A stretch of DNA of 8,236 nucleotides from Bacillota bacterium. Lineage in GTDB: Bacteria; Bacillota_E; Sulfobacillia; Sulfobacillales; Sulfobacillaceae. The stretch is taken from NCBI GenBank assembly GCA_021820645.1, contig JAKADJ010000089.1, positions 1-8,236 of the forward strand, written 5' to 3'. The stretch's first letter is position 1; the number at the start of each line of letters is the position of its first letter. The notes beneath the pieces were generated by a model, which was given only the letters and a program-made list of their open reading frames with translations, ran no database searches and was not told the origin of the DNA. Positions 1 to 5,623 of this stretch are shown here, piece by piece. The position numbers and the translations under genes were made by a program.

Positions 1-30
1 TCCCATGGTAATGCCCAGCTCCCCTCGCAA
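1..30 (-). CDS. Start of a PdxA-like dehydrogenase (partial, ten codons only)
   Basis: Only the first ten codons are visible before the window ends. Read from TTG at 30-28 they give MRGELGITMG. The stretch LGITMG matches the very N-terminus of the PdxA family (4-hydroxythreonine-4-phosphate dehydrogenase and its sugar-acid relatives), which typically begins I-x-I-T-M-G-D-P-x-G. The TTG start is preceded by AAGGA at 39-43 with an 8-nt spacer, a good ribosome binding site. An in-frame TGA lies only a few codons further upstream, so the start cannot be far away. An ATG at 6-4 is less likely because it would cut off the conserved LGIT. The call rests on six residues and is tentative; the gene would be downstream of recG on the same strand. 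Confidence 0.38.
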   Translation of the reverse strand, partial: MRGELGITMG

Positions 31-156
31 CCTCGCAATCCTTCGTCAAAATGTGGGGGAAAGTTTTTCTAGGCGGTTCGACTCCACTTACAGTCGCAAC
101 GGTTTCCGAACAGCGCAATTAGCTCTGCGATAATTTGGGTAGCATTTTTGAACAGT
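31..156. other. Intergenic gap between recG and the next gene
   Basis: This 126-nt stretch has no supportable gene: short reading frames on both strands are stopped quickly. On the minus strand it holds the AAGGA ribosome binding site (39-43) of the following gene. I see no GC-rich hairpin followed by a T-run, so there is no evident intrinsic terminator after recG, and no convincing -35/-10 pair. The octamer CCTCGCAA occurs twice in tandem at 23-38 on the plus strand. Confidence 0.5.
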
Positions 157-2178
157 TTAGTGGAGTACCTGGCCTGGCTCGCCTTGTTGCAATGCCGCAT
201 CTACCCAGTGACGAAGGATCTCATGTTCCGCACGAACTAAACCCGGATCCTTTTCGAGTAGATTCCTCGCAACTTCTCTCACGTGCTCAAGCATCGCTAA
301 ATCCGCCACCGGGTCCGCCAATTCAAACCCACTCAAGCCATGTTGCTGTAACCCGAGAATTTGTCCTGGCCCTCGAATCCTTAGATCTTCTTCCGCCAGT
401 TTGAGACCATCCGTCCACTTAACCATGGCATCCATCCGCCTCTGCGCTTCGTCGCTCTTGGGATCTGCCAGTAAAAAGCACGTCGCCGGGTTAGTACCAC
501 GGCCAACCCGGCCTCGCAATTGGTGCAATTGAGCCAAACCAAAGCGGTCGGCTTCCTCGATAACCATAACCGTCGCGTTGGGAACATCGACACCCACCTC
601 AATGATGGTCGTCGCCACCAAAACATCCAACTGGCGTCGGCGATATTGCTCCATCACTTCCGTTTTTTCTTTGGCCGAGAGTTTCCCATGCACTAGACCA
701 ATCCGCCATCCGGATAATTGACGCATCCCTTCGGCCAATGCAGTGGCTGCGGTAAGGTCCGACTCATCATTTTCATGAACCAACGGGCAGACCACGTAGG
801 CCTGCTCGCCACGACGCACCGCTCGGCGCACGGTTTCATATGCTTCTCTGCGCCGGGAATAGGGCAAGTGTATCGTCGTAATGGGTTGCCGCCCGGGCGG
901 CAACCCATTAATTTGCGCGATTTCAAGATCCCCATAGATCGTCAACGCTAGGGTTCGAGGAATGGGCGTGGCCGTCATCACCAATAAATCCGGAAAAAAG
1001 CCCTTCTGCGCCAAATGGGCCCGCTGACGCACTCCAAAACGATGCTGCTCATCAATAACCACCAGGCCGAGCCGTTGAAATTGGACGGATGCCGAGACCA
1101 AGGCTTGAGTCCCCACGACCAATTGCAAAGTCCCCTCACTAAGCTCGTGGCGAATCCTCGTAGCTCCGGCGGCATCGTGTCCCGTCAATAACCCTACCCG
1201 AATTCCAGCATCCTCCAACCACGCCCGGAGCACCTGCCACTGTTGTTCCGCTAACAACTCAGTCGGCGCCATGAACGCGGCTTGATGACCCGCATCGACG
1301 GCAGCCAGCATGGCCAAAACGGCAATGATGGTTTTGCCTGAACCCACATCTCCTTGCAACAATAACGACATCGGTCGCTTCGCGCTCAAATGGGTTTTCA
1401 CAACATTCCACGCTCGTTTTTGCCCTGGGGTCAATTCGAACGGCAATCGCGCCATGAATGCTTGCGACTCGGGTCCTTCGGGATTTTGAGCCACGCCCTC
1501 GTATTGATGATCCAACTGATGGAGCCGGAGCACCGCGAGAGAAACTCTTAAAAATTCGTCAAACACCAAACGCCGACGCGCCCGATCCAGGGCTTCCCGA
1601 TTTGGCGGATGATGGATGTGAAGCAGGGCTTCAGCCCGTGATATCAGATCCTCAGCATTGACCAGGGTTGTGGGCACCGGATCCACTACCTGCGGCGCTA
1701 GGCGAGGGACCACATCTTTCATGAGTTGCTGAATTTTACGCTGCTTTAGATCTCCTGCCAACGGATAAATGGGAGTGAGTCCGGTCTCCGGCTCTTCATT
1801 AACGGCCAGTACCTGATGATGGGGATGCGTCATCACCAAACGGGAACCGCGGTATTCCACCCGCCCCTGCAAGACCACCCGCGTGCCGGGTTGTAGCTGA
1901 CGGGCAATCCAACGACCATGAAAAAAGGTCACAAATAACACGAACAGCCCATCGGTTACCGTGACCCGAAGCAGTTGTCGGCGCGGTTCATATTGCGCAG
2001 TTCCCACCATACCCACTACGGTGTACTCTGCCCCAGCGCGTACCTCATTTAATGGCGTAATCACCGTGCGGTCGGTATGCCGTCGAGGCCATAAAGAGAG
2101 CAGGTCCCCTTGCGTCGTCACCCCGAGTTTACCCAGATCCTGCGCGGTCCGGTTGCCAACCCCCAATAGTTGGGTCAC
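157..2178 (-). CDS. recG: ATP-dependent DNA helicase RecG
   Basis: RecG is a superfamily 2 double-stranded DNA translocase that remodels stalled replication forks and branch-migrates Holliday junctions. Numbering from the GTG at 2178-2176 (673 residues, normal for the family), the N-terminal wedge/OB region spans about 1-230. Helicase motifs follow: Walker A GDVGSGKT at 276-283, Ia APTELLAEQQ at 304-313, the DEQH box at 376-379, TATPIPRTL at 402-410, the conserved LPPGR at 426-430, and motifs V/VI (ATTIIEVGVDVP, QLRGRVGRG) around 522-561. The C-terminal TRG signature reads LAEEDLRIRGPGQILG at about 594-609, with Gln where Glu is usual. The frame is open upstream to 2298, but those extra 40 Arg-rich residues overlap the preceding gene and match nothing in RecG. 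GTG 2178 lies 17 nt past the fakA stop, suggesting coupling; its ribosome binding site is weak, so the exact start is moderately certain. Confidence 0.95.
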   Translation of the reverse strand: MTQLLGVGNRTAQDLGKLGVTTQGDLLSLWPRRHTDRTVITPLNEVRAGAEYTVVGMVGTAQYEPRRQLLRVTVTDGLFVLFVTFFHGRWIARQLQPGTRVVLQGRVEYRGSRLVMTHPHHQVLAVNEEPETGLTPIYPLAGDLKQRKIQQLMKDVVPRLAPQVVDPVPTTLVNAEDLISRAEALLHIHHPPNREALDRARRRLVFDEFLRVSLAVLRLHQLDHQYEGVAQNPEGPESQAFMARLPFELTPGQKRAWNVVKTHLSAKRPMSLLLQGDVGSGKTIIAVLAMLAAVDAGHQAAFMAPTELLAEQQWQVLRAWLEDAGIRVGLLTGHDAAGATRIRHELSEGTLQLVVGTQALVSASVQFQRLGLVVIDEQHRFGVRQRAHLAQKGFFPDLLVMTATPIPRTLALTIYGDLEIAQINGLPPGRQPITTIHLPYSRRREAYETVRRAVRRGEQAYVVCPLVHENDESDLTAATALAEGMRQLSGWRIGLVHGKLSAKEKTEVMEQYRRRQLDVLVATTIIEVGVDVPNATVMVIEEADRFGLAQLHQLRGRVGRGTNPATCFLLADPKSDEAQRRMDAMVKWTDGLKLAEEDLRIRGPGQILGLQQHGLSGFELADPVADLAMLEHVREVARNLLEKDPGLVRAEHEILRHWVDAALQQGEPGQVLH
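879..910. repeat. Perfect 32-bp palindrome inside recG
   Basis: The half-site TAATGGGTTGCCGCCC (879-894) is followed directly by its exact reverse complement (895-910), without a spacer. It lies within recG, in the codons for N-G-L-P-P-G-R-Q-P-I, a conserved segment after helicase motif III. In RNA it could fold as a 14-bp GC-rich stem with a CCGG tetraloop. The encoded residues fit the RecG consensus LPPGRxPI, so the segment is real coding sequence and not an inserted element. Confidence 0.9.
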
Positions 2179-2195
2179 CGGTTCGGATAGCCCGA

Positions 2196-3608
2196 CTACT
2201 GGGCCACGATTTCGATGTGGTTCGGTCCGATGACGCTCGGCACGTCCACTACTTCCGCGTCCAGTTGCGTCTGCCACCAGTCTGCCTCCCCGCCCCAAGC
2301 CGTCAGCGAAAGATATATTGTTACGATCTGGCGCATGCCCACCAACGCCTTGACCGCCGCCAAAGCATGGTCTCTACTCACCAGGGACAAGTCTCGAACC
2401 CGATAGCAATGTCTATCCCAGGATACGGTAATGGCAATGGCACCTTTGGCCGCGGCTACCATGGCCATTACATTAGAATTCCACGATCGCTCCTCGTCAT
2501 AATCCATCATCAATTGGCATGCGAGAAATGGCGAGGCGATGGCGTTGGCCCCGGATGGTACATTGTCCCCCACCCATAACACGGATTCCTTCGGAGCAGA
2601 ATCATGTGTCGGATCCCAGAGTTCTACCTCTATCGGCAACAGCGGAAGCCATGCGGCATCGATTTTCACCCAGCGCCTTTGGGTCATCGCTTCGCGTTCC
2701 TGGTGGCGCATATCCCTGATTTCCATTTGCACGACAGGGCCCAATTTGAAAAGAAATTGCGTAAACGACGAAGCTTCTTTGGTGTGCACATGGATTTTTA
2801 GGGAGGTCGCCATCTCCGAGATTACGACCGAGTCGCCCCATTCTGCCAATTGTTTACGCAATACTTGTGTGGACTGCCCCGTAGTCCACGGCGCCAATAA
2901 AGCTTCCACATCATATGGGTAAACCATGTCCGTGAGTCCCGTATTGCGGGGAACTTGACTCCATCCCCTCACCACCTCTTTAGCGGTTTCTAACGTGGAA
3001 TCGGAAAAGGCCGCCACAATCAAATAGAGTCCTTCGGCCCCCGCGTCCACCACCCCCCGTGTTTGAAGCGCCGGCAGGAGGTCTGGCGACTCCTTTACCG
3101 CTCTGGCTGCCGCATCCGTGATATTTTTGATCACCGTATCACGGTCATCACCGGTGGCGTTTAGGGCGATCGCACGCGCCACCGTTAGAATAGTGCCTTC
3201 TACGGGATCCGACACGCTAGAATACGCTACCTCGTAAGCCTGATTCCACGCTTGACAATATTCCTCCAAGGTCCACACCCGTTTATCCGGCGCAAACCGA
3301 GACAAGCCGACCAAGATTTGCGATAAGATAGTGCCCGAATTGCCGCGGGCCCCTTTGACGGCACCCGCGGCCGCCAAGTCGAAAATGTGCCCCAAATGCG
3401 TCACTGGAGCCCCGTCCATAGCGCAAACCGCCGCCTCGAGTGTTCCGAGCATATTGAACCCGGTATCGGCATCGGCCACAGGAAACACATTGATTTGATT
3501 AATTTGTTCCACATGGTCCCGCAAAACCTCGGTAGCACGGCGCAGCCACCGATGGACATCTTGCCCGGTTACCAAAATATCTAACTCGGTGTCTCTAAAA
3601 TTGGTCAC
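2196..3608 (-). CDS. fakA: DAK2/FakA-like protein (fatty acid kinase type, YloV family)
   Basis: Related to the FakA/YloV family, whose ATP-binding subunit phosphorylates fatty acids held by a DegV-type FakB partner; no FakB gene is in this window. Starting at GTG 3608-3606 gives 470 residues, shorter than the roughly 550 of B. subtilis YloV. The N-terminal DhaL-like domain has NVFPVADADTGFNM (40-53), where the Asp residues that bind Mg-ATP are kept but DGDTGTNM is usual, GARGNSG (86-92), EGTILTVAR (137-145) and GVVDAGAEGL (185-194). The middle domain keeps HVH (273-275), but the family's YGYCTEF is YPYDVEA (230-236). The C-terminal domain is abbreviated. The start overlaps the asp23 stop as GTGA, with AAGGAG at 3619-3624, which indicates translational coupling. 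An upstream in-frame start at 3671 would lie deep inside asp23 and is unlikely. Family assignment is secure; kinase activity is inferred. Confidence 0.86.
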   Translation of the reverse strand: MTNFRDTELDILVTGQDVHRWLRRATEVLRDHVEQINQINVFPVADADTGFNMLGTLEAAVCAMDGAPVTHLGHIFDLAAAGAVKGARGNSGTILSQILVGLSRFAPDKRVWTLEEYCQAWNQAYEVAYSSVSDPVEGTILTVARAIALNATGDDRDTVIKNITDAAARAVKESPDLLPALQTRGVVDAGAEGLYLIVAAFSDSTLETAKEVVRGWSQVPRNTGLTDMVYPYDVEALLAPWTTGQSTQVLRKQLAEWGDSVVISEMATSLKIHVHTKEASSFTQFLFKLGPVVQMEIRDMRHQEREAMTQRRWVKIDAAWLPLLPIEVELWDPTHDSAPKESVLWVGDNVPSGANAIASPFLACQLMMDYDEERSWNSNVMAMVAAAKGAIAITVSWDRHCYRVRDLSLVSRDHALAAVKALVGMRQIVTIYLSLTAWGGEADWWQTQLDAEVVDVPSVIGPNHIEIVAQ

Positions 3609-3961
3609 AACTTCCTGACTCCTTCGATATGAATCACGACGCGGTGCGGTCTCACGGACACGGCGTCCCATACGACTTGGTCCACCATCCTTACCACCTC
3701 GAGGCCCACATCCTTGATTTTCACACCATAGCGTACCACGATCGAAATATCAATAACGACCATCCCCATTGGATCCACCCCAATCGATACGCCATTACCC
3801 CCATGTTCTCTAGCCCCAGTCCCGTCGTGAGCTCCCTCGTGGTTTTTGTCTCGGGGCAATAGGCTCACTACACCAGGCACCCGGGTCACTGCAACCCGAG
3901 TCAATTGGGAGAGAATCTCATCATGTACCGATAGCCTTCCAAATTCGTTGTCCTTATGCAT
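3605..3961 (-). CDS. Asp23/YloU family envelope-stress protein
   Basis: This 118-residue protein matches the Asp23/YloU (DUF322) family in length and pattern: an N-terminal helix with VHDEILSQLTRVAVTRVPGV (12-31), a variable charged loop rich in His and Gly (37-57), then VVIDISIVVRYGVKIKDVG (68-86) and a C-terminal HIEGVRKL. Family members associate with the membrane in Gram-positive bacteria and are linked to cell-envelope homeostasis; their biochemical activity is not well defined. The gene lies head-to-head with rpmB and just upstream of fakA, the conserved arrangement in Firmicutes. The ATG at 3961-3959 has only a weak, distant AAGG (3973-3976, 11-nt spacer). Its TGA stop overlaps the GTG start of fakA. 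Confidence 0.9.
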   Translation of the reverse strand: MHKDNEFGRLSVHDEILSQLTRVAVTRVPGVVSLLPRDKNHEGAHDGTGAREHGGNGVSIGVDPMGMVVIDISIVVRYGVKIKDVGLEVVRMVDQVVWDAVSVRPHRVVIHIEGVRKL

Positions 3962-3974
3962 CTACACCACGACC

Positions 3975-4003
3975 TTGCAGAGGATTTTCATTCATGGTAC
4001 CAT
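3975..4003 (+). promoter_or_regulatory. Candidate sigma-A-type promoter of rpmB
   Basis: TTGCAG (3975-3980, 3 of 6 matches to TTGACA) and TACCAT (3998-4003, 4 of 6 matches to TATAAT) are separated by exactly 17 nt, which would start transcription near 4010 and leave a leader of about 30 nt before the rpmB ATG. The -10 box lies inside the palindrome ATGGTACCAT (3994-4003). The boxes are imperfect; the call rests mainly on spacing and on rpmB needing its own promoter here. Confidence 0.35.
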
Positions 4004-4023
4004 AGCACGTATGTCATCGTGTC

Positions 4024-4031
4024 GGAGGAGG
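4024..4031 (+). promoter_or_regulatory. Strong ribosome binding site of rpmB
   Basis: GGAGGAGG ends 8 nt before the ATG at 4040. It fixes the start of rpmB at this ATG and rules out an in-frame extension to 3956 that would run back through the divergent intergenic region. Confidence 0.85.
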
Positions 4032-4039
4032 ATCCTTTT

Positions 4040-4231
4040 ATGGCGTATCGGTGCGAAATTTGCGACAAGCACACCATGCATGGCAATAATGTGAGCCATT
4101 CCCATCATAAGACTAGGCGTGTTTGGAAGCCCAATATTCAGCGGGTTCGGGCTCGTATTAACGGCCGTACTCGACACATTTATGTGTGTACAAGATGCCT
4201 ACGATCAGGAAAAGTGGACCGAGCCGTTTAA
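4040..4231 (+). CDS. rpmB: 50S ribosomal protein L28
   Basis: This 63-residue protein is bacterial L28, a component of the large ribosomal subunit. Conserved features are CEIC (5-8), GNNVSHSHHKTRR (15-27), the W-x-P-N-I-Q-R-V-R core (29-37) and CTRCLRSGKV (50-59). The two CxxC pairs, Cys5/Cys8 and Cys50/Cys53, mark the zinc-binding (C+) form of L28. It is the only plus-strand gene in the window, divergent from asp23 and convergent with hslO. Its TAA (4229-4231) overlaps the hslO stop codon on the other strand, so there is no untranslated gap for a terminator and its transcript probably runs antisense into hslO. Confidence 0.97.
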   Translation: MAYRCEICDKHTMHGNNVSHSHHKTRRVWKPNIQRVRARINGRTRHIYVCTRCLRSGKVDRAV

Positions 4232-5121
4232 TTTTTGCGATGGGCGCGCATGTTCCGAATTTGTTCCAAATCGAAGAGCGAGATGGGGTAAGCCGTATTA
4301 CAGTAATGGCATACGACCTCTGCCCCTTGTTCTTGTATCAATGCCACGAGATCCGACTCAGGCAAACCCCCGATGATTTCTAAACTCCGCTCTGCACTAC
4401 ATTGACATTGATAATCCAAGGTCTCGGTACTTAACCAATGAACCGGGCTAGGCAACACCTCCCGCAACAGATCTTCGGGACTCTCCCCGCGCGACAAGCG
4501 CCAACTAATATTATGTAACGTCTGGAACTTCTCGGCAATTTCATCCGTGGTCATTTCCCGAATTCCAGGTAACGCCTGGATTACGAGGCCACCTGATGCG
4601 ACAACCAACCCTTCACGCCCAATTAAGACCCCAAGCGCAACAGCCGCGGGGATTTGTTCGGAGCTGCGATAATAGTTGGCCAAATCCTCGCCGATTTCTC
4701 CGCTAACGATGGGGGCTTGGCCCTCATAGGCGGTTCGGCCGCGTTCTTCACGCACCACCCGTAAAATTCCATGGGTCCCTACGGCTTGTCCCACGGCCAA
4801 TTTCCCGTCAGATCGCAGAGGCATATCCACTGTAGGATGCTCAGCACGGGCCCGTACCAAGCCCCCAGTCCTCACCTCGGCCACCACCCGGCCTAGTGGA
4901 CCCCCCGCCTCAACCTCTGCCGTCAGTCTAAATTCGTCTTTAAAATCCGCCGCCAAGAGTGATGCGGCCGTAATGAGCCGCCCTAAGGCGGCGGCAGCCA
5001 CTGGGGACGCCTGGTGCACCTTTTGCACCTGAAGCGCCGTGGTTGTCGTCACAGCTGCAATCGCTCGAATCGAGCCGCCCGCTGCCGTCGCCTTAACCCG
5101 ATAATCCGCCAAAACTACCAT
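4228..5121 (-). CDS. hslO: Redox-regulated chaperone Hsp33
   Basis: Hsp33 is a cytosolic holdase chaperone that is inactive when its four C-terminal cysteines bind zinc and becomes active when oxidative or heat stress releases the zinc. The 297-residue frame has the typical N-terminal DYRVKA (6-11), the core GGPLGRVV (73-80), the linker GEIGEDLANYYRSSEQIP (141-158), and the zinc motif CQC (Cys239, Cys241) with CHYC (Cys271, Cys274), separated by 29 residues as in the family. Start choice is uncertain: GGAAGG (5122-5127) abuts the ATG at 5121 with no spacer but is 9 nt from an in-frame TTG at 5112, which would give MADYRVKA and 294 residues, closer to relatives. It follows spoVM by 34 nt and ends tail-to-tail with rpmB. 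Function is secure. Confidence 0.96.
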   Translation of the reverse strand: MVVLADYRVKATAAGGSIRAIAAVTTTTALQVQKVHQASPVAAAALGRLITAASLLAADFKDEFRLTAEVEAGGPLGRVVAEVRTGGLVRARAEHPTVDMPLRSDGKLAVGQAVGTHGILRVVREERGRTAYEGQAPIVSGEIGEDLANYYRSSEQIPAAVALGVLIGREGLVVASGGLVIQALPGIREMTTDEIAEKFQTLHNISWRLSRGESPEDLLREVLPSPVHWLSTETLDYQCQCSAERSLEIIGGLPESDLVALIQEQGAEVVCHYCNTAYPISLFDLEQIRNMRAHRKN

Positions 5122-5155
5122 CCTTCCAAAGGCATGCTTGTGTCAATCCCTGACC

Positions 5156-5245
5156 TTATTTCGTGCTTTTAGTGGCCCAAAAACCCAATACGAACTGTAA
5201 CATCTTCCCTACCACGCGCGGAACCTTGACCACCTGTACCCGCAT
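5156..5245 (-). CDS. spoVM: SpoVM-like spore morphogenesis peptide
   Basis: A 29-residue reading frame reads MRVQVVKVPRVVGKMLQ, then FVLGFWATKSTK. It aligns without gaps to B. subtilis SpoVM (26 residues, beginning MKFYTIKLPKFLGG): Lys7, Pro9, Gly13, Leu20 and Gly21 are identical in position, and Lys2, Leu8 and Lys10 are replaced conservatively by Arg, Val and Arg. SpoVM is an amphipathic peptide that recognises the convex forespore membrane and anchors the coat protein SpoIVA; Pro9 is important for its localisation. A strong ribosome binding site (GAGGTGA, 5253-5259, plus AGGAG, 5247-5251) precedes the ATG. The position, downstream of prkC-rsgA-rpe and near rpmB, is the same as in B. subtilis. 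It lies 54 nt after the two-helix membrane protein gene and 34 nt before hslO. I found no convincing sporulation-sigma promoter. It is easy to miss because of its length. Confidence 0.85.
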   Translation of the reverse strand: MRVQVVKVPRVVGKMLQFVLGFWATKSTK

Positions 5246-5299
5246 GCTCCTCTCACCTCGCTTCTTGTACCCGCTCGCATCGTCTATCCCGTGCTTTGA

Positions 5300-5521
5300 C
5301 TATCGCGCCATAAACAGGCGATAGCCGAGCCAAATCAAAAACCCTCCCACCATGATCGGACCCAATCCTGCCCACATGAGCCATAATCCGACACCCACCG
5401 GCCAAATCCACACGGGTAAGATCTTCACGATGAGAATCCCGCCGACCAGCGCGAGTCCGGCTCCTCCTAGCTTAAATGGCATTTGCCGCCGAGCCCGCCA
5501 CGAACCTCGGATGGGACGCAT
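5300..5521 (-). CDS. Small two-helix membrane protein, function unknown
   Basis: This 73-residue protein is not assigned to a named family. It has a basic N-terminus (six Arg/Lys in the first 17 residues), then almost continuous hydrophobic sequence from about 18 to 70, broken by Lys33 and Pro36, giving two Gly- and Trp-rich membrane segments. Basic residues at both ends (Arg68, Arg73) suggest a hairpin with both termini in the cytoplasm. The motif LPVWIWPVGVGLWLMW (35-50) is distinctive. The start is well supported: AAGGAGGGA (5526-5534) places its GGAGG 6 nt before the ATG. It sits immediately upstream of spoVM, in the place that thiN holds in B. subtilis, so a sporulation or envelope role is possible, but that is guilt by association. 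Confidence 0.8.
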   Translation of the reverse strand: MRPIRGSWRARRQMPFKLGGAGLALVGGILIVKILPVWIWPVGVGLWLMWAGLGPIMVGGFLIWLGYRLFMAR

Positions 5522-5525
5522 AGTC

Positions 5526-5596
5526 TCCCTCCTTCTACCGGGCCTTCTTTTGCGTCACTTAGGAGTGACACTCATCATGGTACGACGCTCCCGGTA
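5526..5596 (-). promoter_or_regulatory. Structured leader with competing inverted repeats upstream of the small membrane protein
   Basis: In transcript sense an outer pair TACCGGG (5596-5590) / CCCGGTA (5542-5536) encloses a pair GCGTC (5588-5584) / GACGC (5556-5552). An alternative hairpin AGT-GTCACT (from 5569) / AGTGAC (to 5554) with a 4-nt loop shares bases with the second pair, so the two folds exclude each other. The strong ribosome binding site (5526-5534) begins one base after the outer stem. No T-run follows, so it does not look like an intrinsic terminator. A cis-acting control of translation is plausible but unproven. Confidence 0.35.
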
Positions 5597-5623
5597 AAAG
5601 GTGCATAACCCAAAGCCAGAACT

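Noticed and set aside
23..38. Tandem octamer CCTCGCAA as a repeat element or operator.
   Set aside because: Only two copies, partly overlapping the start of the next reading frame; chance is a sufficient explanation.
2179..2298. A 40-residue N-terminal extension of RecG starting at TTG 2298.
   Set aside because: It is Arg/Gly-rich, overlaps the fakA end in another frame and has no counterpart in RecG proteins; the family homology begins at about 2178.
3126..3150. Short inverted repeat ACCGT-ATC-ACGGT within the FakA-like gene.
   Set aside because: Five-base arms in coding sequence are common by chance and no regulatory context is evident.
3609..3671. An upstream start of the FakA-like gene at 3671.
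   Set aside because: It would overlap asp23 by 67 nt; the GTG at 3608 has a GTGA overlap and an AAGGAG site, and family similarity begins after it.
3956..4039. A 28-residue N-terminal extension of L28.
   Set aside because: It runs through the divergent promoter region; the GGAGGAGG site and L28 homology fix the start at 4040.
4564..4580. Hairpin TCCAGG / CCTGGA with a 5-nt loop as a terminator for rpmB.
   Set aside because: It lies more than 300 nt beyond rpmB inside hslO codons and has no T-run on either strand.
5246..5299. A sigma-E-type sporulation promoter upstream of spoVM (two ATA elements in GCGATAGT and GGGATAGACGAT).
   Set aside because: The spacing between the elements is about four bases too short and the matches are poor; spoVM may be transcribed from further upstream.
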